A stretch of 6,349 nucleotides of DNA from Thermoplasmata archaeon (GTDB lineage Archaea; Thermoplasmatota; Thermoplasmata; Thermoplasmatales; Thermoplasmataceae), in the NCBI GenBank assembly GCA_021826835.1, contig JAKAYH010000139.1:1-6349 (forward strand). Direction: 5' to 3'. The notes beneath the pieces are model-generated. The model saw only the letters and a program-made list of their open reading frames with translations. It was not told the origin of the DNA and did no database searches. The position numbers and the translations under genes are program-made. This document shows, piece by piece, positions 1 to 5,272 of the stretch; the stretch's first letter is position 1; each line of letters starts with the position of its first letter.

Positions 1-407
1 CTCGTATTTCCGCCAACAAAGATCATGGTTTTTAAGCCAAAAGAATAAGTTTCAGTCATCCAATCAACGAATTTTTCGTAAGTTTCCATGTGAACCACGA
101 CCTTGTTAATGATTGCATCTTTACCTATGAGGTCAGCTGTTCCTCTGGAAAGTGAACGCGTATAAATGCTGTTGTACCTAGGCTTTCCCTCATGATTTTC
201 CTCCACAAGTTCTGGAACGCTCACCGCGTTTAGCCTTGTGAAGTCTTTTAATTCACTAGCCAGATCCTTCTTCCGTGATTCAAGATTTGAAAGTATTTTC
301 TCATCGTGTGCGGAATCGCCTGTCCGGTTATCCCGCAAGGGCAGAGCAGTAAATATTAAGGGCCTCCTTCTAAGTGATGAAGAGAAACTATTGAGGTGTC
401 CAGTCAT
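1..407 (-). CDS. MTHFR-like TIM-barrel protein, N-terminal part (cut by window edge)
   Basis: I translated this by hand; 135 complete codons are visible, starting at the ATG at 407-405. An in-frame stop at 419-417 leaves no longer start. The protein begins MTGHLNSFSSSLRRRPLIF and reads on without a break to the window edge. The pattern is a beta strand (RRPLIFTALPLRDN), a charged helix (about residues 33-55), a strand with LNAVSVPELVEE, then INKVVVHM, a helix, and GLKTMIFVGGN. This alternation, with a hydrophobic strand ending in GG, resembles the first strands of the methylenetetrahydrofolate reductase/FAD-linked TIM barrel, which would reduce methylene-tetrahydrofolate or a related pterin in the cytoplasm. 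The family call comes from pattern memory only; another TIM-barrel enzyme is possible. There is no Shine-Dalgarno sequence, and a TATA box about 25 nt upstream suggests a leaderless mRNA separate from the upstream operon. Confidence 0.45.
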   Translation of the reverse strand, partial: MTGHLNSFSSSLRRRPLIFTALPLRDNRTGDSAHDEKILSNLESRKKDLASELKDFTRLNAVSVPELVEENHEGKPRYNSIYTRSLSRGTADLIGKDAIINKVVVHMETYEKFVDWMTETYSFGLKTMIFVGGNT

Positions 408-423
408 TTCTAAATGTTAACAT

Positions 424-513
424 TCAGTTATATATAGTAATATCGACGTCCTCGGAGGTGTTACGGATCCAGGAGGCAGTGATGAAAGTACCGTAAACGG
501 TCACAGCGCCCAC
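424..513 (-). other. Short GC-rich open stretch, possible gene remnant
   Basis: Between the operon end and the next gene, the minus strand is open for 29 codons from a GTG at 513-511, directly after a TAG, to TGA at 426-424. It encodes a peptide containing VTVYGTFITASWIRNT and ending DITIYN. Its codons end mostly in C or G (ACC, TAC, TTC, ATC, GCC, TCC, AAC, GAG, GAC, GTC), unlike the neighbouring genes, and the peptide looks like alternating beta strands. It has no good ribosome site. It may be the tail of a decayed or transferred gene, or chance. I do not recognise a family. Confidence 0.2.
428..437 (-). promoter_or_regulatory. TATA box for the MTHFR-like gene
   Basis: The minus strand reads CTATATATAA here. 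The box is centred about 25 nt before the ATG at 407, the spacing expected between an archaeal TATA box and its transcription start. Transcription would therefore begin at or next to the start codon, giving a leaderless mRNA. The absence of any purine-rich ribosome site before that ATG agrees. Confidence 0.6.
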
Positions 514-566
514 CTATATACCAGCCTTGAATCTGATTAGTTACACTATAGAGCTGGCTTTCAGTT

Positions 567-1754
567 TTAAGCAAGGGATTTTACAGACTTAATTAAAAGA
601 TCTATATCTTCCTCCGAGTTAAAGAAGTGAACAGATGTCCTTACCACGTCTTCTATCCCCAAATCCTTTAATCCTACCGACGAACCTTGTGCACCTGAAG
701 CAACTGCTATCTTGTGATCTGAATACAGACGCTTCGATAATTTAAATGAACGAAGCCCACTTAAGTTCCATGATACTATTCCTGCAGATTCTTCTAGAGG
801 GGGTTCCTTGTATATTGTCACTCCTTTAATTGAATGTAACCCGTCTAACATTTTGGCTGTCAACTCATGTATAGCTGTTTCAATCTTTGATTGTCCTAAT
901 TTTCGTAGAAATTCTACGGATGTTCCAAGACCGATGATACCCGCCGTGTTTAACACTCCTGATTCAAACCTCTGTGGAGGGGGAAGATACTTGATACTGT
1001 AAGATGGATCTATGTTAGCTCCTCTACTGCCTACAATTGTCGGCTCTAATTTATCAAGCACACCCTTCTTTGCATAAAGAGCACCGGTTCCTTGGGGGCC
1101 GAGCAGTCCCTTTCTTCCACAGATTGCCATGAAGTCGCAATTCACTTTGTTAATCTCTGTATTTACTCTTCCAAGAGATTGAGCCGCATCAACGAAGTAC
1201 ATAATTCCTGACTCCTTCGCCACTTCTCCGATTTCCTCGATAGGTTGAACTGAGCCATATAAATTTGATACATGTGTTACCCCAATAATTCGAGTCTTAT
1301 TACTGATCAGCTTTCTTAATTCAGATGGGTCTATAATTCCATTCGCTCCAGATTTTACAATTTTTACTTTGACATTTTCTCTATCTTGCAGCCTGAACCA
1401 TGGTATCAAGTTTGATTGATGCTCAAGATCGCTCAGTATGATCTCATCGCCTGAATTAAATCTTATTCCATTGGCAAGGATGTTTATGGCTTCAGTTGTA
1501 TTTTTTGTAAAAACTACTTCGTCATCTTGATTTCCGTGCAAATATCGCCTTAGAATAGACCTTACATTATCAACTTCATCTCTGACTTTTTCTGCTCCTT
1601 CAAAATTACCTACTCCGTAATTGTATGGGTTATGAAGGTAATAATCAAGCATTGCGTCTAATGTAGTTCTTGGTGGTGGACTAACTGAGGCAGAATCAAA
1701 ATAGGTTACTTCTTCAAGAAATGGAAATTGAGTCCTTATGCTTTCAAATATCAA
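567..1754 (-). CDS. Class V PLP-dependent enzyme, cysteine desulfurase fold without the catalytic cysteine
   Basis: 395 aa, near the usual SufS-type length of about 400. PLP motifs are intact: KNTTE (84-88) for the cofactor phosphate, EHQSNLIPW (111-119) with the ring-stacking His112, HVSNLYGSVQPI (161-172), VDAAQS (188-193) with Asp189 for the pyridine nitrogen, GRKGLLGPQGTG (213-224) with Lys215 as the Schiff-base lysine, and VRTS (371-374) with Arg372 placed to bind the substrate carboxylate. The loop that carries RTGHHCA in SufS reads ASGAQGS here, so the desulfurase Cys becomes Gly357 and the SufS Arg359 equivalent becomes Ala352. Persulfide chemistry is therefore unlikely; a lyase, epimerase, kynureninase-like or transaminase role on an amino acid is more plausible. 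It is the last gene of the four-gene operon, starting 6 nt after the M24 gene. The start is TTG, chosen from its ribosome site. Confidence 0.85.
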   Translation of the reverse strand: MIFESIRTQFPFLEEVTYFDSASVSPPPRTTLDAMLDYYLHNPYNYGVGNFEGAEKVRDEVDNVRSILRRYLHGNQDDEVVFTKNTTEAINILANGIRFNSGDEIILSDLEHQSNLIPWFRLQDRENVKVKIVKSGANGIIDPSELRKLISNKTRIIGVTHVSNLYGSVQPIEEIGEVAKESGIMYFVDAAQSLGRVNTEINKVNCDFMAICGRKGLLGPQGTGALYAKKGVLDKLEPTIVGSRGANIDPSYSIKYLPPPQRFESGVLNTAGIIGLGTSVEFLRKLGQSKIETAIHELTAKMLDGLHSIKGVTIYKEPPLEESAGIVSWNLSGLRSFKLSKRLYSDHKIAVASGAQGSSVGLKDLGIEDVVRTSVHFFNSEEDIDLLIKSVKSLA

Positions 1755-1760
1755 GTGCTT

Positions 1761-1767
1761 TCACCTC
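1761..1767 (-). promoter_or_regulatory. Ribosome binding site overlapping the upstream stop codon
   Basis: The minus strand reads GAGGTGA, a strong archaeal Shine-Dalgarno sequence, six nt before the TTG at 1754-1752. Its last three bases are the TGA stop of the M24 gene. Terminating ribosomes would sit on the site, which suggests translational coupling. It also decides the TTG start of the PLP enzyme. Confidence 0.7.
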
Positions 1768-2918
1768 TCACCGATGTCCAGAAATGGAGATTTTGTTAGG
1801 ACTTCATGCCCATCCTTGGTCACTAAAATCATATCTTCCAAATGTACGCCTCCAACTTTGGGGTCGTCGTGTATTAATATTCTGGGTTCTAAGCAAATTA
1901 CCATATTTTCACGAAGTAAGTCGGACACGTTCTTGTCTATCATTGGCTTACCATGTAATGCGAATCCAATTTGGTGGCCTAAAGAAAACTTTGACATATA
2001 ATCCCCGTAACCATCTTCGATTATTGATTTCCTAGAAATTGCGTCTATTTCGCTACATTTGACTCCCGGTTTGATTCCTTCAATTGCCTTGTTTAGAGCC
2101 TTGAGAGTTGATTTATAAATTTTTGACTGGGTTTCGGATAAGTCCCCAGTTACGAATGTCCTTCCCATATCACCAGAATAACCACGGTATACAGCTCCCA
2201 AATCAACAATCACTGTCTCATTTGGGCCTATAACTCTCTCAGTGGCAACCCGCTCAAAAATCGAAGCATTTTCTCCAGATGCGACGTTTGTAATAAATGG
2301 CGTCATTTCCGATCCTGCCTTTCTCATAGCAAACTCAGCTTCAGCCGCAACATCTATCTCTCGGACACCAGCCTTTATACTTTCAGACGCTGCTTTGATG
2401 CCGGAATCTACTATCCTAGCACAAGACCTTAATATGCTTATTTCTTCTGGCGATTTTATAGCCGTAATTTCCGTCCAGAATTCCTCTGAAAAGTTGTACT
2501 CGTTTCCTAGATCGGCGATTCCCTTGTAAATTTCTAATGAGAGAAAGTCAGTCCAAATCTTTCCACTTTTAAGGTTTCTGTCTTCCAGTGCTTTTCTTAC
2601 CGCATCCACCCATCCCTTTGTTCCTGAGGAGATCTTTCTGTAGTCTTTCACTAGGGAGCGTACCTCTAGTCGATTGTTGTCGCTTCCCGACGTGTATCCA
2701 AGTACAATGTCTCCGTCACGAGGAACTAGCGCAAAGTACTCTAGATCCATAAACGGCCTAAAACCCTTCACGTAGAAATCCGTGACATATCGGACGGATT
2801 CAGGTTTGAATAATAGGAGACCATCCAAATCAAATTTTTCAAGCGCACTTTTAATCTTCGAAAGTTTCATCTTTCTGACATCATTTCCTGGATAGAATAT
2901 CGGTTCTATTTTTGTCAA
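1761..2918 (-). CDS. M24-family (pita-bread fold) hydrolase, creatinase/aminopeptidase P/ectoine hydrolase-like
   Basis: 385 aa. An N-terminal creatinase-type domain (about 17-150, LDGLLLFKPESVRYVTDFYV) precedes the catalytic pita-bread domain (about 160-380). All five metal ligands are present: Asp239 (VDLGA), Asp250 (SGDMGRTF), His315 (SLGHQIG), Glu344 (CLEPRI) and Glu361 (HLEDMILVT), so it should be a dimetal C-N bond hydrolase acting in the cytoplasm. The peptidase motif P-H-G between the two domain halves is replaced by F221-E222-R223, so the conserved His that assists peptide hydrolysis becomes Glu. A standard Xaa-Pro peptidase is thus doubtful; relatives include creatinase and ectoine hydrolase (DoeA/EutD). 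The TTG start lies directly after the stop of the isomerase gene, supported by GGGGTG six nt upstream; the next Met is residue 17. The gene sits between an isomerase-like gene and a PLP-enzyme gene, which favours a small-molecule catabolic role. Confidence 0.85.
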   Translation of the reverse strand: MTKIEPIFYPGNDVRKMKLSKIKSALEKFDLDGLLLFKPESVRYVTDFYVKGFRPFMDLEYFALVPRDGDIVLGYTSGSDNNRLEVRSLVKDYRKISSGTKGWVDAVRKALEDRNLKSGKIWTDFLSLEIYKGIADLGNEYNFSEEFWTEITAIKSPEEISILRSCARIVDSGIKAASESIKAGVREIDVAAEAEFAMRKAGSEMTPFITNVASGENASIFERVATERVIGPNETVIVDLGAVYRGYSGDMGRTFVTGDLSETQSKIYKSTLKALNKAIEGIKPGVKCSEIDAISRKSIIEDGYGDYMSKFSLGHQIGFALHGKPMIDKNVSDLLRENMVICLEPRILIHDDPKVGGVHLEDMILVTKDGHEVLTKSPFLDIGER

Positions 2919-3671
2919 TTATAACACCCCTGAGATTTTTTCGTTTGTAAGGAGAGAACCCCCCTTACTTAATGTTGCCTTTTCGTCTATCTTTTTCAAA
3001 GCAGCCCAGATTGAAGCCTGAACTGCAGTAACTACTGGAAGCCCTAAATCCTCTTCTAATACTTGGGCGATGTCTATGGCTCGAAGTTGAGCGCATGCAA
3101 TCAATATACCGTCTGTTTCTTTTTTTATAGCAGTTCTAGCTTTCCTATTTATGCTTCCGGGCGTAATATCTGCGTGTTTCACCATGTCCGGTTCGTCAAA
3201 GGTAGCAAGGTTTGTCGTCCCTATTCTATGTTCATTCAAATATCTGATGAGAGCCTGATTCACTTGATTCGGGTAGGGAGTTACGACAGCTGGTTTCTGG
3301 ATTTTCAAATGATTAAGCGCTGATATTACAGCCGAGGATACAGTTATAGAATCTATACTCGTTGTCTTGGTGATACGTTTTTTGATTTCGTTATCCCATT
3401 TCTTGCCCCCGACAAAACTTCCACTTGTACATCCATATACGATATAGTCAACATTTGCATCTGCAAGTTGCTGAGCTGCTAGATCTAGATCATCCCAATT
3501 CATGCTTCTTAAGACGTCAAGTGATGACACCGCTTTCCCAGATTTCCATCTCAGTCTTGAAGTATGAACAGTTATCCCAGAACAATCGAGATACCTATGA
3601 AAATCAGTCTCTACTACTGTATTTTCCGAAGGAACTATAAGACCTATTTTCTTATTTACATATACTGTCAT
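2919..3671 (-). CDS. Maleate isomerase / arylmalonate decarboxylase / EutA-like protein (Asp/Glu racemase superfamily)
   Basis: 250 aa, the usual family length. The opening KKIGLIVPSENTVVETDF is typical of maleate cis-trans isomerases and arylmalonate decarboxylases. Two cysteines lie at the expected active-site places, Cys81 in YGCTSGSF and Cys193 in IACAQLR, one in each half of the pseudo-symmetric fold. Asn17 (PSEN) and Tyr133 (TPYP) match the substrate-binding Asn and Tyr of maleate isomerase. With both cysteines present, isomerase or racemase chemistry is more likely than decarboxylation, since arylmalonate decarboxylase keeps only one. Known roles in the family include maleate to fumarate conversion in nicotinate breakdown and the EutA protein of ectoine-use clusters. 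It is the second gene of the operon, 21 nt after the transporter. The ATG start is backed by AGGTGA (3678-3683) six nt upstream. The actual substrate cannot be read from sequence. Confidence 0.85.
   Translation of the reverse strand: MTVYVNKKIGLIVPSENTVVETDFHRYLDCSGITVHTSRLRWKSGKAVSSLDVLRSMNWDDLDLAAQQLADANVDYIVYGCTSGSFVGGKKWDNEIKKRITKTTSIDSITVSSAVISALNHLKIQKPAVVTPYPNQVNQALIRYLNEHRIGTTNLATFDEPDMVKHADITPGSINRKARTAIKKETDGILIACAQLRAIDIAQVLEEDLGLPVVTAVQASIWAALKKIDEKATLSKGGSLLTNEKISGVL
2925..2930 (-). promoter_or_regulatory. Ribosome binding site deciding a TTG start
   Basis: The minus strand reads GGGGTG, six nt before the TTG at 2918-2916. It lies inside the last codons of the isomerase gene, whose TAA directly abuts the TTG. 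The fit supports the TTG over Met17 of the M24 protein (2870). Confidence 0.55.
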
Positions 3672-3677
3672 ATCTGC

Positions 3678-3683
3678 TCACCT
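3678..3683 (-). promoter_or_regulatory. Ribosome binding site of the isomerase-like gene
   Basis: AGGTGA on the minus strand, six nt before the ATG at 3671-3669, in the 21-nt gap after the transporter stop. It confirms the start of the isomerase-like gene. Confidence 0.7.
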
Positions 3684-3692
3684 ACTATTTCA

Positions 3693-5057
3693 TTATCCAT
3701 TAGTCTCAGTCAATTCGGGAGATAGTTTTTCAAGAATTTGTTTTTTAGATTCGATTCCAAAAGCAGCCGTGACAATTATCGCTACAGCTATAACAATCCC
3801 TATTCCAACAACTACATGAGTGAGCCCTCCTACTGCCAATAAGAGTACAAATGGCGCAGACAAAACTGCTCCAAATCTCGACCATGCTTGAGCTATTCCA
3901 GCCCCAATTCCTCTTGTAGAAGTAGGGTAAAGTTCTGCAGAATATATGTTGAGAGTTGATCCTAACATTTCAAGGAAGAAACCCACTCCCATCCCCCCGA
4001 GGAGTACCCTCGCAGTAACACCAGCTGAAAACCCAAATACTAACCCGAAGAGTATCACGAAGATAAATCCTATTACTGTTGTGATTTTTCGTCCTATTCG
4101 GTCGGCCAAGAAACCTCCGGCTATGTAGCCAGGCAAATAGGCAACATATATTAGGAATGAATAAAGCAATGTAGTTGTTATAGTGATGTGAAAAAATTCA
4201 ATTAGAAAGACTGGTATCCAGGAAGAAAATGCATAGAAAGCGAAAATATAAACAAACCAATCTACCCACAATACTCCGGTTCTTCTTCTATATTCCGAAT
4301 TAAGAAGGATTGATAGTGACTGGCCAAGGGAACTTTTATTTTCGGGCCAGTTTTCCAAAGACACATTTTCAACCTTGCGACCGATCTTAACAGACGCTTC
4401 GGATTGAATTGTCTTTAAAATGTCATCTGCTTTATCTTTTTGACCGTGCTGTACTAGCCATCTAGGAGATTCTGGCATGATAACTCTAAGTCCAATTCCT
4501 ATTAAAGCAGCAACTCCTACAATTATAAAGACCGGCCTAAAACCATAATGTGGAATTAGCAACAAGGAAAAAGCCGCTACAAGAATATATCCAACTGTGC
4601 CCATTGCAGCACCAAATGATACCCATTTGCCTCTATTCTTGTAGCCTACATACTCACTTATGTAAACAGATGCTAAAACAATATCTGAACCAATTCCTAG
4701 TCCGGCAATGAATCTAGTTAGTCCCAAAATTATGTAATCAGTCGACGCAGCACTTCCAAATGCCCCAATCGCCAATAGGCCCAAGGTAATCATTAATGTA
4801 TTCCTTCTCCCTAAAGTGTCGGCAAGTCTCCCTAGGACGATGTTGCCAAGTAACATCCCCACATATTCCATATCCAGTACCAAAGTTATTCTTCCAGTAG
4901 TTAGGTGAAAAATAGCAATCATTACAGTTAAAGTTAGGCTTATGGACAACAGATTCATGTAATCAAACAACCAGCTGGTCCCGGCAACTACAACGGCCTT
5001 ATACCTTGTACGAGTCATTGGTAGGCTATCTAGAGTATCATCATATGTAGTATTCAA
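3693..5057 (-). CDS. MFS transporter, metabolite:H+ symporter / sugar-porter type
   Basis: 454 aa, matching a 12-helix MFS protein. Helix 1 (about 20-48) carries Asp32 in the WLFDYMN context, similar to the acidic residue in proton-coupled organic-acid symporters. The loop 2-3 motif A is GRLADTLGRR (76-85) and its repeat in the second half is GFLADRIGRK (315-324). PESPRW (195-200) after helix 6 and AELYPTSTRG (374-383) are typical of the sugar (and other) transporter Pfam family. A hydrophilic central loop spans about 200-262. It sits in the membrane and most likely imports the substrate handled by the three downstream enzymes. As first gene of the operon it lies behind a clear TATA box with an adjacent inverted repeat. 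The TTG start is chosen because AGGTGAT lies eight nt upstream; Met14 is a fallback that would also leave helix 1 intact. The substrate class (carboxylate, amino-acid derivative or sugar) is not resolvable. Confidence 0.9.
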   Translation of the reverse strand: MNTTYDDTLDSLPMTRTRYKAVVVAGTSWLFDYMNLLSISLTLTVMIAIFHLTTGRITLVLDMEYVGMLLGNIVLGRLADTLGRRNTLMITLGLLAIGAFGSAASTDYIILGLTRFIAGLGIGSDIVLASVYISEYVGYKNRGKWVSFGAAMGTVGYILVAAFSLLLIPHYGFRPVFIIVGVAALIGIGLRVIMPESPRWLVQHGQKDKADDILKTIQSEASVKIGRKVENVSLENWPENKSSLGQSLSILLNSEYRRRTGVLWVDWFVYIFAFYAFSSWIPVFLIEFFHITITTTLLYSFLIYVAYLPGYIAGGFLADRIGRKITTVIGFIFVILFGLVFGFSAGVTARVLLGGMGVGFFLEMLGSTLNIYSAELYPTSTRGIGAGIAQAWSRFGAVLSAPFVLLLAVGGLTHVVVGIGIVIAVAIIVTAAFGIESKKQILEKLSPELTETNG

Positions 5058-5065
5058 TGAGAATC

Positions 5066-5072
5066 ATCACCT
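5066..5072 (-). promoter_or_regulatory. Ribosome binding site deciding the TTG start of the transporter
   Basis: AGGTGAT on the minus strand, eight nt before the TTG at 5057-5055. It lies at about the predicted 5' end of the mRNA, so the leader would be very short. An overlapping ATG at 5068-5066 is in another frame and stops after eight codons. Confidence 0.6.
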
Positions 5073-5093
5073 ACTGTAATAATATCTTTTTTG

Positions 5094-5101
5094 ATTATAA
5101 A
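5094..5101 (-). promoter_or_regulatory. TATA box of the catabolic operon
   Basis: TTTATAAT on the minus strand, within AAACTTTATAATC. An expected start 23 to 27 nt downstream falls near 5070-5075, just before or at the ribosome site of the transporter. A second AT-rich candidate (minus strand AAATATATAAC, about 5200-5210) could give a leader of about 120 nt but fits less well. Confidence 0.55.
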
Positions 5102-5107
5102 GTTTAG

Positions 5108-5123
5108 CGGTAAAATGTTACCG
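5108..5123 (-). promoter_or_regulatory. Perfect inverted repeat, candidate operator of the operon
   Basis: CGGTAA and TTACCG flank a 4-nt spacer, giving six-base arms with no mismatch. The repeat begins six bases upstream of the TATA box, next to where the BRE (TFB contact) would lie. This position suits an activator recruiting TFB/TBP, or a repressor blocking them. The HTH_10 regulator encoded just upstream is the obvious candidate to bind it, but that link is inference. Confidence 0.5.
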
Positions 5124-5230
5124 GGTCATATGTGTTGAAATAGCGAAATGTTTCTGACATCTTCGGACTTTTTGAGGAGTAATTAATCTATGAATTAGTG
5201 TTATATATTTCCATATATTCTAAGGAGATA

Positions 5231-5254
5231 TTGAGTGGTTTTCTTGTCACTCAA
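5231..5254. other. Inverted repeat / hairpin after the regulator gene
   Basis: TTGAGTG and CACTCAA form a perfect seven-base stem around a 10-nt loop. On the minus strand it begins 18 nt after the regulator stop codon, so it could be a 3' end or terminator structure, but no T-run follows it on either strand. It could instead be a protein-binding site between the regulator and the operon. Confidence 0.3.
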
Positions 5255-5272
5255 GAGAATTGTCCCAGTACG

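Noticed and set aside
238..420. Plus-strand open frame of 60 codons
   Set aside because: It lies antisense to the MTHFR-like gene, has no ribosome site, and its peptide (Arg/Ser-rich) looks like a reverse-strand shadow.
476..496. Tiny plus-strand frame MKVP after a GGAGG sequence
   Set aside because: Four codons only; the ribosome-like sequence is most simply chance in a GC-rich patch.
490..501. ACCG-TAAA-CGGT inverted repeat as a second copy of the operon operator
   Set aside because: The arms have the opposite order to CGGTAA/TTACCG and only four bases each, so it is not a match to the 5108-5123 repeat.
808..1002. Plus-strand open frame within the PLP-enzyme gene
   Set aside because: Antisense to a well-supported enzyme gene, with no promoter or family signature. 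The same holds for plus-strand frames at 2242-2529, 3063-3323, 3425-3640 and 3946-4128.
567..1754. Calling this gene a cysteine desulfurase (SufS/IscS)
   Set aside because: The catalytic Cys is replaced by Gly and the adjacent Arg by Ala, and no Fe-S scaffold or suf genes are nearby.
1721..2035. Two overlapping plus-strand open frames of 104 and 87 codons
   Set aside because: They are antisense to the M24 gene and the start of the PLP-enzyme gene, mutually overlapping, without recognisable motifs; shadows of clear coding sequence.
5066..5068. ATG inside the transporter's ribosome site as an alternative start
   Set aside because: It is in another frame and meets a stop after eight codons.
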